Positions 43,176-52,046 of a stretch of 64,000 bases of DNA are shown in pieces. A model generated the notes under the pieces. That model had not been told where the DNA came from and did not search any database. It saw only the letters and a program-made list of their open reading frames with translations. Position numbers and translations under genes: made by a program. This stretch comes from an uncultured Eubacterium sp. (GTDB lineage Bacteria > Bacillota > Clostridia > Lachnospirales > Lachnospiraceae), in assembly GCA_934320655.1 (NCBI GenBank), contig CAKRFN010000003.1, positions 186,001 to 250,000 of the forward strand. Reading direction: 5' to 3'. How positions within the stretch are numbered: the stretch's first letter is position 1; each line of letters opens with the position of its first letter.

Positions 43176-44165
43176 TTAATTCTCCTTTAATGTCAACAGC
43201 AGCAGCTCGATCACAAGGTCGAAGTTCACGTTTGCGTTCAGGCGCGTCTTTGCCTTATCGAGTCCGTTCAGCTTGCACTCGATCCCGTGATAAGAGGACG
43301 TATTCGCCTGCTTTTTGATCTCATACACTTCATCCTTAAAGATCAGACCGTTTACATCTGCCGTTGCCTTATATAACAATACATCCCGATACCAGATCAT
43401 CAGTATATCGAAAAAGTCATTGATCTCCAGCTTGTACTCACTGACATGCTTCACCGCACCGATCATTTCTGACAGCTCGATGTCAGCGATCCGCTTCACA
43501 AGCTGTAGTGCCGCATCCTTAATCTCGTTAAAATGAGCGGACGAAGCCAGCGCGATAGCTTTTCCCACAACACCCTGTGAAAATGCCACACACACATCTG
43601 CCTGATAATCCACAACACCGCAGGATTTCATAAGATATGTCTTTAATTTATCTTCGGACACCGGCTTTAAGTCCAAACGAATACATCTGGACAAAATTGT
43701 CGGCAAAAATGTGTCTGCATTGGTTGTGAGAAGCAGAATCACCCCGTAAGCCGGAGGCTCCTCGATCGTCTTTAACAACGCATTCTGCGCCTGCACATTC
43801 ATCTTCTCAGCTTCATCCACAATATAAATCTTATAAGGACTGCTGTAAGGCTTTACCGCAATATCCTGATTGATCTGTACACGGATATCATCCACGCCGA
43901 TCGTATTCGGCTTTTCATGCTGTACATAGATAATATCCGGCTGGTTATGCGACTGCGCCTGCTTGCACGAATGACATGTACCGCAAGGCTCTGCGCCCTT
44001 TTTCTCGCACTGCAAAGCGCTCGCAAACGCCTCTGCGATCATCATTTTTCCTGCCGCCTGTGGCGCATTCAAAATGTACGCATGGCTCACCTTATCCATG
44101 CGGATTGCATTTTGCAGATGCTCGATCACCTGTTCATTTCCCAATATATCCGAAAAAGCTGCCAT
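43176..44165 (-). CDS. holB: DNA polymerase III delta' subunit
   Basis: 329 residues. Clamp-loader fold with NAPQAAGKMMIAEA, zinc Cys CGTCHSCKQA, KIYIVDEAEKMN and LLKTIEEPPAYGVILLLTT. It loads the sliding clamp with the delta and tau subunits. AAGGAGG precedes the ATG. It is adjacent to yaaR and ricT as in Bacillus. Confidence 0.93.
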   Translation of the reverse strand: MAAFSDILGNEQVIEHLQNAIRMDKVSHAYILNAPQAAGKMMIAEAFASALQCEKKGAEPCGTCHSCKQAQSHNQPDIIYVQHEKPNTIGVDDIRVQINQDIAVKPYSSPYKIYIVDEAEKMNVQAQNALLKTIEEPPAYGVILLLTTNADTFLPTILSRCIRLDLKPVSEDKLKTYLMKSCGVVDYQADVCVAFSQGVVGKAIALASSAHFNEIKDAALQLVKRIADIELSEMIGAVKHVSEYKLEINDFFDILMIWYRDVLLYKATADVNGLIFKDEVYEIKKQANTSSYHGIECKLNGLDKAKTRLNANVNFDLVIELLLLTLKEN

Positions 44166-44175
44166 ACGTGCCTCC

Positions 44176-44634
44176 TTACGTTAAAATATCCAACAGCAGA
44201 CCCTCGATCTCTCCGATCCTGCTGAGAATGTCGATCTGATTCTTTTCATCCTCGACCAGCTCCTGTGCCAGTTCATCCAGATTCTGGTCAATGAGCCGGA
44301 TGATGCCGTACACACGGTGCCGTCCCCGGTGATCGAGGAAATTCTCTCTGGAAAACTTGTGCGAACGATTCACGATCTCGTTCAGAAAGTCCTTGATCAA
44401 TCCGCGGTAACGCTTCATTTCCCGAATATCCATATGCCGTGCGATCAGTTTACCCTGAACGTTAATGTCCTGCAACATGCGTTCAACCTTCGCTTGAAGA
44501 TCCGCATCTGCAATCGCACTGGTCAACGTAAAGCGAAAACTGTCATCGACCGGCTGTGTCTGATTTGTCTGGTTCACGGACGACAACGGTGTCGTCTCAT
44601 TTACTCTAAAATTATCCATCTGATTATCCGTCAC
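44176..44634 (-). CDS. YaaR-like DUF327 protein
   Basis: 152 residues, helical, with KLIARHMDIREMKRYRGLIKDF and NFLDHRGRHRVYGIIRLIDQ, the DUF327 signature. Starts at GTG 44634, overlapping no other gene, directly behind the guanylate kinase-like gene. Function unknown; conserved in this gene cluster across Firmicutes. Confidence 0.88.
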   Translation of the reverse strand: MTDNQMDNFRVNETTPLSSVNQTNQTQPVDDSFRFTLTSAIADADLQAKVERMLQDINVQGKLIARHMDIREMKRYRGLIKDFLNEIVNRSHKFSRENFLDHRGRHRVYGIIRLIDQNLDELAQELVEDEKNQIDILSRIGEIEGLLLDILT

Positions 44635-45228
44635 TCACCTGTTCTGAATGCTCTTTATATATGTGCCAAGCTGCTCCAGCGTCTTATCCAACGCTATATT
44701 TTCAAATATCGGCTGTATGTGCGCGCTTTTTAGCTTTTCGGCAGAAAAATCTTCCTCATCCGCCAGAAAACGGCGGCACATCTCCTTGTATTTCGGCTCC
44801 TGCTGCCTGCGCTCACGCTCCAGCGCCCGTTGCAGCCGCAAACCGTCGTCCACTTCCAGATAAAGCGGAATCAGGCGCTCCGTACCAAAATAATCCCTCA
44901 GCTTCAAATATGCCTCCAACGTATTGATCGTCAGATAATCTCCACGCGCAGGATCAAGCTGCTCATCCGCCACCGTAAAATAGTGCCAGATGCCATGCAC
45001 AGTGTGATAAGAACGGCTCTCAATGATTCTGCCGTCTGCGCACAACTGCTCAAACTGCTCATCCGTATAAAAATAATACGTCTCTCCGTTCTGTTCGCCC
45101 TCACGGATCGGACGGGTCGTGCCTGTCACCAGACGCCGCAGCCCCAGATCTTCCCGCTGCAACAATCTCTGATAGACTGTGTCCTTGCCCGAAGAGCTCT
45201 TTCCCATAAGACAAAATATATATCCCAT
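44635..45228 (-). CDS. Guanylate kinase-like protein
   Basis: 197 residues. P-loop LMGKSSSGKDT, GMP-site pattern TTRPIREGEQNGETYYF and a lid region rich in Arg (LQRALERERRQQEPKYK) fit the guanylate kinase family, though the family's usual YGTP-type segment is altered to HTVHGIWHYF. In Bacillus the equivalent slot next to yaaR holds tmk. So substrate, GMP or another nucleotide, is uncertain. It opens the sub-operon after an 88-base gap. Confidence 0.75.
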   Translation of the reverse strand: MGYIFCLMGKSSSGKDTVYQRLLQREDLGLRRLVTGTTRPIREGEQNGETYYFYTDEQFEQLCADGRIIESRSYHTVHGIWHYFTVADEQLDPARGDYLTINTLEAYLKLRDYFGTERLIPLYLEVDDGLRLQRALERERRQQEPKYKEMCRRFLADEEDFSAEKLKSAHIQPIFENIALDKTLEQLGTYIKSIQNR

Positions 45229-45316
45229 TGTCCCACTGATCCTTTCTGCCTTATTCAGTATACCCTAATCTGTACGTCATTGCAATTAGTATGTCATGCC
45301 AGTGGGCGGCGCGCCC

Positions 45317-46729
45317 CTATTTCAGCACCTCTATCGACTGCGCCGTTTTATCCCGCAGTCCCTCAACATCCAGCCCGCGCGCCAGCAGTTCACGCATATC
45401 CGCCGCAAACGCAGCATCGATCCGTTCACCGGGCACGAGAATCGGTATGCCGGGCGGGTAGAGATACACATACTCACCACTCACTCTGCCGACCGCCGCA
45501 TCCCAGTCCACACGTTCTCTGATTCCGGCGTCCATCGCATCTGCGATCGGACACACCTGCTCCTTTTCGCGGTACATCCGCGCCACAAAGCTGCGCGCCG
45601 CTCCATTGGCAGGCTGCAATCGGGCATCAATCTCCTCCAAAGCCTGTGCCAGCCGTTCAAATCCCTCCGCCGTGTCCATCAGCGAACACAGCGCGGTCAC
45701 ATACTCACCTGAACACATTTCCATCTGCAAATGATACTCAGATAGCAGGCGGTCATAGAGCTGTTTTCCATCGATGTTGCAGCCCCTCGTACTGATCAGG
45801 ATCTTCGACCGGTCGCGCGCAAACGCACAGTCATCGCTAAAATCCTCCTCCTGAATCACATGCAGACACCGCAGCCGCCTGCTGCGCTCATAAAAACGGC
45901 TCAAATTCTCATCCAGCGCCGCAAAGAGCCGCTCCCCGTTTTCCTGCAAAAAAGGGACAAGACGGCTCATCCCCGCCATCAGAAGATAAGAAGGCGAGCT
46001 GCTCTCATAGATTCCCAGAAAACGCTCCAGCTCCGCCTCCGGCACCCGATCCGAGCACACATGCAGCACGGCGCTCTGTGTAAATGCCGGCAGCGTCTTA
46101 TGCACACTCTGGATCACGACATCCGCCCCGCAGTCCGTCGCAGAGCGCGGACAGGCCGGATGCAGCCCGAAATGTGCCCCGTGCGCCTCATCCACGATGA
46201 GCGGCAGTCCGTAACTGTGTACAATCCGCGCGATCGACGCAATATCGGACACAACACCGTCATACGTCGGACTCGTAATATACACCGCCCGAATCAGCGG
46301 GTCTGTCTCCAGCGCCCAAGCGATCACATCCGGCGAAACCGCGCCTTGTATATCAAAATCGCTGATCGCCGGATAACAGTAATGCGCCTCCAGCCCCCGC
46401 AGATCCACGGCATGATACGCCGCTTTATGCGAATTGCGCGCCAGCAGTATCCGTCTGCCCCTCGGCGCAGCGGCAGAAATCGCCGCCAGAATGCCGCACG
46501 TACTGCCGTTCACGAGGAAAAAGCTGCGTTTCACACCAACATAATCAGCCAGCCGTTGCTGTTCCTCCCGCAAAATCCCCTGTGCATGATGCAGATTGTC
46601 GAATCCATCGATTTCCGTGATATCCAGATGGTAGGCATCCATAGGCAGCTCCATATGCCGCTTATGCCCCGGCATATGAAACGGATACAGATCCGTCTTG
46701 TCGTGGGCTTGCAACTGCTCCAATAACAT
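45317..46729 (-). CDS. Orn/Lys/Arg decarboxylase family protein (YaaO-like)
   Basis: About 470 residues, PLP-dependent fold-I decarboxylase. FHMPGHKRHMELP opens the core, LIVDEAHGAHFG holds the PLP Asp and SVHKTLPAFTQ the PLP Lys. The C-terminal domain is short, as in YaaO. Likely makes cadaverine, putrescine or agmatine. ATG 46729 overlaps the stop of the upstream AbiEii-like gene (TAATG), so its translation depends on that gene. A longer frame upstream is only the shadow of that gene. Confidence 0.88.
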   Translation of the reverse strand: MLLEQLQAHDKTDLYPFHMPGHKRHMELPMDAYHLDITEIDGFDNLHHAQGILREEQQRLADYVGVKRSFFLVNGSTCGILAAISAAAPRGRRILLARNSHKAAYHAVDLRGLEAHYCYPAISDFDIQGAVSPDVIAWALETDPLIRAVYITSPTYDGVVSDIASIARIVHSYGLPLIVDEAHGAHFGLHPACPRSATDCGADVVIQSVHKTLPAFTQSAVLHVCSDRVPEAELERFLGIYESSSPSYLLMAGMSRLVPFLQENGERLFAALDENLSRFYERSRRLRCLHVIQEEDFSDDCAFARDRSKILISTRGCNIDGKQLYDRLLSEYHLQMEMCSGEYVTALCSLMDTAEGFERLAQALEEIDARLQPANGAARSFVARMYREKEQVCPIADAMDAGIRERVDWDAAVGRVSGEYVYLYPPGIPILVPGERIDAAFAADMRELLARGLDVEGLRDKTAQSIEVLK

Positions 46730-47610
46730 TAGTCCAAATACCTCCCCAGATCCGGAATCCAACTGCCAAGATAGATCAACCCCTGCAAAGCGGCACTCCA
46801 AAGCGGCATCAGGAACGTCCACAGCCGTCCGTACACAGTTTCCCATTCCGGTAGCTGCCGTTTTTGCCGTTTCCGGTAAGCCTGCCATTTTTTTATCATA
46901 TAAGGATAGTTCAGGTAGCGCTCCATCTGCTTGTAGCGCGTCTCATCCATCACGATCTGCCGTTCTTCGCAATACTGTTCCAGCTTCTTCTGAAACGGTC
47001 TGCCCTCGAAATTCAACAATCCGAGCGCATCATAAATGCGTTCGTACACGCCCATATCCCGGATCAGCTCCAGATTTTTCAGTGCCTCCGCCAGATCATC
47101 AAAAAACTGCTCCTCGAGCGGATAGCAGGGGATCGGGCTTGTCTTACTCGCCTCCATAATCATCCGCAGCTCATAGCTGCCCGGCTCATGCTGCCATGCC
47201 GCCCGGTCGATCGGATCAACCAGCAGCAACAGCGGAATCCGGACACCTTCGAGTTCTCCGTCCATTTCAACGACCAGACGCGCCTCCTCCATATGGGATC
47301 TCCAACTCCATTTGATGTTCGTCTGTGTCTCCCACTTCACCGCAGATTTCAAAAATGCCGCAAAATCAGCCTTCGTGAGCCGCTCACCATCCTCACACAC
47401 ATAGGCATACTGCAGCTGATGAACACCATGCTGACCCTTCACATGAAACGCTGCCGGATTTTTGAGCAGCAGGCGTTCGCCCCGCTCAGAGCCCGCCAGA
47501 CGCAGCGCCAGCTGCTCCAGCATATAGACTGCCAGCAGACTCTCCATCTCCAGATCCAGCTCCATGCTTTTCTCACGGATCGCAGCGATTCCTATGATAT
47601 TTCGTTTCAT
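46729..47610 (-). CDS. Degenerate AbiEii-like protein
   Basis: About 293 residues. It aligns loosely with AbiEii proteins: LLLKNPAAFHV where an active enzyme has LILKGGMFLY, and ERLTKADF where it has RPTMDIDF, and the C-terminal LEEQFFDDLAEALKNLE and RIYDALGLL. The Gly-Gly and Asp-x-Asp motifs are therefore lost, so no nucleotidyl transfer is expected. A hydrophobic segment (LMPLWSAALQGLIYLGSWI) ends it. It follows an AbiEi-like gene and is translationally coupled to the decarboxylase. Similarity is inferred from layout as well as sequence. Confidence 0.55.
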   Translation of the reverse strand: MKRNIIGIAAIREKSMELDLEMESLLAVYMLEQLALRLAGSERGERLLLKNPAAFHVKGQHGVHQLQYAYVCEDGERLTKADFAAFLKSAVKWETQTNIKWSWRSHMEEARLVVEMDGELEGVRIPLLLLVDPIDRAAWQHEPGSYELRMIMEASKTSPIPCYPLEEQFFDDLAEALKNLELIRDMGVYERIYDALGLLNFEGRPFQKKLEQYCEERQIVMDETRYKQMERYLNYPYMIKKWQAYRKRQKRQLPEWETVYGRLWTFLMPLWSAALQGLIYLGSWIPDLGRYLD

Positions 47611-47634
47611 CACACTACCTCTCGCGACACCCAA

Positions 47635-48255
47635 TTACAACCACGCTCCTATCCGATTCTGCACTTTATTCAGCACCTTGCGCTCTCTGGCATATTCGAG
47701 CAGCTTCGAAATATCCTTCTGCGGCTCTGCAATATAGGCGAGCAAAGCCTTCTTCACATCCTCATGATCCATGCGGTCTTCATATTTCAGGCAATCGCAC
47801 ATCAGGCGCTCCTTGTCATAAATCTTCATCGTGCTGCCGCCGAATGCGATCTCACTCGTTCCAAGCTCCAGCACCTTCGGCTCACTGTAATACGGATGTA
47901 CAAACGGATAACTCATATGAAATCTGGACTTCGATGTATTCTTATCGATCGCGATCTGGTATTCTGCCGGCTTGACAGAGAGATAACCGTATAAATACAA
48001 CGCACTCTCCATCGTGAGCACACCATCCGCACCAAACAGCCGCACGATCATTTCATCCTCCGACAACGCCTGCTCCTGCAGCGTATAATAGCCGCTCTTG
48101 ATCCGCTGCAGCACGCCCCAGTCCACAAACTGCTGGATTCTGCGATAATCGATCCCCAGCGTATACAGCTCCGCCGTCTTTACAACACCGTCATGCTCCT
48201 TCACAAGCTGCTCAATCGCAGCTTCATCCTGCTTCCACTTTTCCTCTCGTGTCAT
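47635..48255 (-). CDS. AbiEi-like antitoxin/regulator paralogue
   Basis: 206 residues. Winged-helix start (VKEHDGVVKTAELYTLGIDY), middle TIKIYDKER-like MKIYDKERLMCDCLKYED, and end in NRIGAWL. It resembles the AbiEi of the first pair at 7437-8036 (RIYDRERVICDCLRHV, GVWL end), so the two are paralogues. AGGAGG lies eleven bases upstream. It probably represses its own operon, which would include the decarboxylase and downstream genes. Confidence 0.75.
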   Translation of the reverse strand: MTREEKWKQDEAAIEQLVKEHDGVVKTAELYTLGIDYRRIQQFVDWGVLQRIKSGYYTLQEQALSEDEMIVRLFGADGVLTMESALYLYGYLSVKPAEYQIAIDKNTSKSRFHMSYPFVHPYYSEPKVLELGTSEIAFGGSTMKIYDKERLMCDCLKYEDRMDHEDVKKALLAYIAEPQKDISKLLEYARERKVLNKVQNRIGAWL

Positions 48256-48568
48256 ATTCCGTTCATCCTCCTAATAGAATCTCTTATGATACCGAAGCAA
48301 AACTTACAATTAGCCTGCGAATCGTTACCGGAACGAAATACACGTAAACAGTAACGTATATTTTTTCCGCTTATTACATTTTATATTGGCTATTTTCTAG
48401 TATACGAGTCTGCGATATATTTGTCAACGCTGTCGTTTTTTATTATATTTTGTACTTGAACTTCATGTAATCATGTCCTATAATGAGTTAAGGACAACAA
48501 TATTTGTCCCAAACAGACATTCACACATTATTTGATAAATCTGACCGATACACAGACAGGAGACCGAC
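48256..48568. other. Divergent promoter region; no gene
   Basis: About 310 bases between the AbiEi-like gene (minus) and the ArgR-like gene (plus). It holds one copy of AACAGTAACG (48347-48356) and the plus-strand promoter at 48456-48484. No RNA gene or riboswitch is evident. Confidence 0.55.
48456..48484 (+). promoter_or_regulatory. Promoter of the ArgR-like gene
   Basis: TTGAAC (48456-48461), 17 bases, TATAAT (48479-48484); 84 bases before the ATG. Confidence 0.7.
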
Positions 48569-49075
48569 ATGGATCAGACATTGAAAAAAAATCCCTCGCG
48601 CGCAGAATGCGAAAAGACCATCCGCCGCATCCTCATCACCGAGATCCTGCAAAACGGAAAAAACAAACATTTCCGGATGGCAACAGACTTCATCACTTAT
48701 TTTGAAGCACTCTATCCCGCCTCCGACAGCCTGACGAAGCAGGTGCAGCGGGCGGTGAAAGCCATGAACATGCCAAAGGATGAGGACGGCTTCTTCATCA
48801 TCGACCGCACACCCGAACAGGTCGCACAGGATCGGGAATTGCATGCGCTCTTTGAACAGTCGCAGACACAGATCGTCTCTCTGGATGAATGCGAGACACT
48901 CTTTCTCTCGCTCGATCCGGCTTACCGTGAATTTGTCACCTACCGGTTCACGCAGTCTGATACGCTCCGCGACAAATACGTCACGATCCAGCAGACCAAC
49001 AACGGTCTTTTGATCTACACGAAAGACAAAAAGAAGCTGGAGCAGGTGCTCCAGCGTCTCATGATGTTAGGTTAA
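48569..49075 (+). CDS. Divergent ArgR-like protein
   Basis: 168 residues. The first half may be a winged helix: SLTKQVQRAVKAMNMPKDEDG sits where ArgR has TQATVSRDIKEM, and the C-terminal VTIQQTNNGLLIYTKDKKKL matches the ArgR oligomer/arginine domain (TICGDDTCLIICRTPKDAKK in AhrC). The usual SR motif is replaced and the arginine-binding Asp pair is not obvious. I call it ArgR-like with low certainty; it could be another small DNA-binding regulator. Its ATG follows AGGAGA. Confidence 0.5.
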   Translation: MDQTLKKNPSRAECEKTIRRILITEILQNGKNKHFRMATDFITYFEALYPASDSLTKQVQRAVKAMNMPKDEDGFFIIDRTPEQVAQDRELHALFEQSQTQIVSLDECETLFLSLDPAYREFVTYRFTQSDTLRDKYVTIQQTNNGLLIYTKDKKKLEQVLQRLMMLG

Positions 49076-49086
49076 ATGCGTTTCAG

Positions 49087-50574
49087 CTAAAACCTCAGAT
49101 TTTTACTTTTCTTTGCCTGCCGCCTTCTCTTGCGGCTCTTGCGCGTATCATGTATCGTCTGATAGCGGTTTTTCTCCGATCGTCGGCTCTTCATGCCGGC
49201 GATTTTTTGTCGGATCAGATACGAATGCGTCGCGAGCCAGTAAATGATCAGCCCCACCACAATCACCAGCAGGATCACACCCGCAGCGGTTGCCACTGTC
49301 CGGACATTGATCTCGATATGGATGCTGTGCTGTTTTTGCGGAGTCTGCTCTTGCGATTCCTGCTCATCCTCCGCCTGCGGCTCATTCACCGGATCGTCTG
49401 CCTCTGTCTGATCGTCTGTACCATCATCATACACACTCTCCGTAAACACATAGCCGTCGGAGGAAATCTCATTCATGCGCACATCAGCCCTGCCGACCTC
49501 CTGACCCGCATAAGTGTAAACAAACGTGCCGAGCACATCCTCATCGCTGCTGTCATACACCGTCTGTACCTTTAGATCCGAGAAATCCGCAGATGCAGGA
49601 AGAATCACGACTGCATTCTCATCGATCGAGGCAAACGGGGCTTGCTCCCGGTCTGTCTGCGCATTTTTCTCATAATCTGCTACCTTCAGCAGCTTAAAAT
49701 TCTCAAAACAATAATCAAACAGCGTCCGCGTATCGACATAATGATTCGGGGTCTGCTCCCGCATCACGACACATACGAGCGACATGCCGTCTTTTTCCGC
49801 AAAAGTGACCAGCGTATTTCCGGCTGCATTTGTATATCCGGTCTTACCGCCGGTCGCGTAATCATACAAGTACGCATAATCTCCGTGGAACGGATAGATC
49901 ATTTTGTGATGATTGTGCAGCGGAGTCTCTGCCTCATGCTTGTTTGTCGGAGGGATCGTATACGACTTCGTCCCTGCGATCACACGGAATGTCTCATTTT
50001 TGTACGCTTCCGCCGCGATCAGCGCCATATCGTGTGCGCTTGTCCAATGATCCTCGTCGGGCAGACCGTTCGGATTGTTAAAATGTGTATTCGTACAACC
50101 CAGTGAAGCGGCGCGCTCATTCATCATTTTCGTAAACTGCTCCATCGAACCGCCGACATGCGCCGCGATATGCTCTCCGATCGCCCATGCACACTCATTG
50201 GCAGATTCGAGCATCATGCCGTAGAGGGACTCCTCCATCGTCATTTCCTCGCCGATGTCGCGCGAGATATGCGACGTATCGCCCTCGTTGCCGTACACCG
50301 CCTTCTCAGAAAAAGTGACGACCTCATCCAGCGAACAGTTCTCCACTGCCAGCAAAGCCGTCATGATCTTTGTGATACTCGCGGGATAGTTGATCTCATC
50401 CATATTCCGCTCATACAGGATCGTACCGGTCGAAATGTCCATCACGCAGAACGACGGAGCCTCCACCTGCGGCATCTTCGGCCATGCCTCCTTCGCAGAC
50501 GCCGGTATCACCGACTGAATCACGAAAAGCAGCGCTGCCAACACGCAAACAACTGTATATCTGACTTTTTTCAT
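49087..50574 (-). CDS. D-alanyl-D-alanine carboxypeptidase (PBP5/DacF type)
   Basis: 495 residues. Signal peptide (about 5-28), transpeptidase-like domain with SITKIM (Ser-x-x-Lys), ESANECAWA (Ser-x-Asn) and TGGKTGYTN (Lys-Thr-Gly), all intact. It trims the fifth residue of wall peptides. C-terminal part: linker of Asp/Glu/Gln, one membrane helix (GVILLVIVVGLIIYWLATH) and a very basic cytoplasmic tail (RRSEKNRYQ, RKRRRQAKK). GAGGAAATT precedes the ATG. It is convergent with the ArgR-like gene, 11 bases apart. Confidence 0.93.
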   Translation of the reverse strand: MKKVRYTVVCVLAALLFVIQSVIPASAKEAWPKMPQVEAPSFCVMDISTGTILYERNMDEINYPASITKIMTALLAVENCSLDEVVTFSEKAVYGNEGDTSHISRDIGEEMTMEESLYGMMLESANECAWAIGEHIAAHVGGSMEQFTKMMNERAASLGCTNTHFNNPNGLPDEDHWTSAHDMALIAAEAYKNETFRVIAGTKSYTIPPTNKHEAETPLHNHHKMIYPFHGDYAYLYDYATGGKTGYTNAAGNTLVTFAEKDGMSLVCVVMREQTPNHYVDTRTLFDYCFENFKLLKVADYEKNAQTDREQAPFASIDENAVVILPASADFSDLKVQTVYDSSDEDVLGTFVYTYAGQEVGRADVRMNEISSDGYVFTESVYDDGTDDQTEADDPVNEPQAEDEQESQEQTPQKQHSIHIEINVRTVATAAGVILLVIVVGLIIYWLATHSYLIRQKIAGMKSRRSEKNRYQTIHDTRKSRKRRRQAKKSKNLRF

Positions 50575-50672
50575 AATTTCCTCATTTTTATCTTGATTTT
50601 AGTAATATCCTATCTTAGTATAATATCCGAGATAAGCGAACGCAAGACTTTTTTAGGAGACGAGTACAAAAC

Positions 50673-51326
50673 ATGAGATTACGAAACATCCCGGGCGCAG
50701 ATGCGGCAGTATCTGCCTGCCCCTATGTCATAGAACACCCCACAGACTACCGTGGACACTGGAACCAGCAATTTAAAGCCAGCGCGGATCACCCGATCCA
50801 CATCGAGGTCGGTATGGGCAAAGGTCAGTTCCTGTTCGGACAGGCAGCCGCCCACCCCGACATCAATTACATCGGCATTGAGCGCTACACGAGCGTGCTG
50901 CTGCGCGCCATCCAGAAGATCGACCCTGAACAGCCCCCGAAAAACCTGCTGTTTATCTGTATGGATGCCGCAGAACTGCCCGAAGTATTCGCACCGGACG
51001 AGATTTCCCGCATCTATCTGAACTTCTCCGATCCGTGGCCGAAGGACAGACACGCCAGACGGCGGCTCACATCCTCCGAATTTCTCGCCCGCTACGACCG
51101 GATTCTCACACCGGACGGTTCGATCGAGTTCAAGACCGACAATCGGGGCCTGTTCGACTTCTCGCTGGAGGAGATCGCTGCATCCCCGATCTGGAAGCTG
51201 ACCGCCCACACCTTCGACCTGCATCACACGCCGGAGCTGTGCGAGGGCAATATCATGACCGAATACGAGGAAAAATTCTCCTCCATCGGCAATCCGATCT
51301 GCAAACTGATCGCAACGCGCAAATAA
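50673..51326 (+). CDS. trmB: tRNA (guanine46-N7)-methyltransferase
   Basis: 217 residues. HIEVGMGKGQFLFGQAA is the SAM site, NFSDPWPKDRHARRRL the catalytic motif and EFKTDNRGLFDFSLEE a further TrmB signature. It methylates G46 of tRNA. GGAG is about 14 bases ahead of the ATG. Confidence 0.95.
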   Translation: MRLRNIPGADAAVSACPYVIEHPTDYRGHWNQQFKASADHPIHIEVGMGKGQFLFGQAAAHPDINYIGIERYTSVLLRAIQKIDPEQPPKNLLFICMDAAELPEVFAPDEISRIYLNFSDPWPKDRHARRRLTSSEFLARYDRILTPDGSIEFKTDNRGLFDFSLEEIAASPIWKLTAHTFDLHHTPELCEGNIMTEYEEKFSSIGNPICKLIATRK

Positions 51327-51424
51327 AGCATAAAATCAGACAAAATCAAATAAAAACAGCACATAACAAAACGATGCCGCATAAGCTATACCATAATTCC
51401 ATGTCCACCGGAGAACCGATTGCC

Positions 51425-51562
51425 ATGAATAAAAAGCCTAAGCGACATCGTTGTTTTCACTCCTGCTGCCATAACCTGCGCCGCAACTGCCGTTTTCAAG
51501 AGCGCTGCGACTGCATTCACAAGGCATTTAAGGAGATTATCAAGCTGTTAAATTGTGTATAA
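51425..51562 (+). CDS. Cys-rich basic micro-protein
   Basis: 45 residues from ATG 51425 (GGAG about eleven bases upstream) or 62 from ATG 51374. Seven Cys in the pattern CxxxCC...C...CDC...C plus several His and Arg/Lys (RHRCFHSCCHNLRRNC). A zinc-binding or peptide-like role is possible. It lies 98 bases after trmB and its stop almost meets the stop of the receptor remnant on the other strand. I do not recognise a family and it could be non-coding. Confidence 0.4.
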   Translation: MNKKPKRHRCFHSCCHNLRRNCRFQERCDCIHKAFKEIIKLLNCV

Positions 51563-52013
51563 TTACTCGTCTACTTTAAAGTTTTCGATCAACTCCTTGA
51601 GTAGCTGCGCCTGCGTCGCGAGCTCCTCGCTGGCGGCTGCATTTTCCTGCGAAGCCGCAGAGCTGGTGAGCACCATCTCGGAAATATCATTCACACCGCC
51701 GCGGATCTTCTCGATCGCATCCTTGATCTTGTCCGCAAACACGAGAATTGAGTTCTGGATCGAAGCAAAATCACCCAGAAATTTCCTTATATAAAAACCG
51801 GAACAGCCAGTAAACACAAAAGATGATAAGAAACACCTCTATCGTGCCGATCACTGCACCAATGATCAAAATCTGAGGGTTAAACACTGATACAATCATC
51901 GCTATTGTCAATACAGCAATCGAGAGCACAATCAGTACAAAATACCTCAGCAGCTCTTTATTTAGTGGCTTCGTTTTGATTTCCTCAGTCATAGTTGTAA
52001 AACTCTCCTTCAT
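51563..52013 (-). pseudogene. Remnant of a methyl-accepting chemotaxis receptor gene
   Basis: Two out-of-register pieces share one transcript. The 5' piece (52013 down to about 51771) encodes the two membrane helices of a receptor (YFVLIVLSIAVLTIAMIV and FLIIFCVYWLFRFLY). The 3' piece (to 51563) encodes only the very end of the signalling domain (DAIEKIRGGVNDISEMV, AASEELATQAQLL). HAMP and nearly all of the signalling helices are missing and the join is out of frame, so an internal deletion has destroyed the gene. Confidence 0.75.
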
Positions 52014-52046
52014 TTGTTTCTGCTATCATGCTTCAGCGCCGAAAAG

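Noticed and set aside
46704..47994. Long plus-strand frames over the AbiE-like pair
   Set aside because: Shadows of GC-rich minus-strand genes with good ribosome sites and family similarity.
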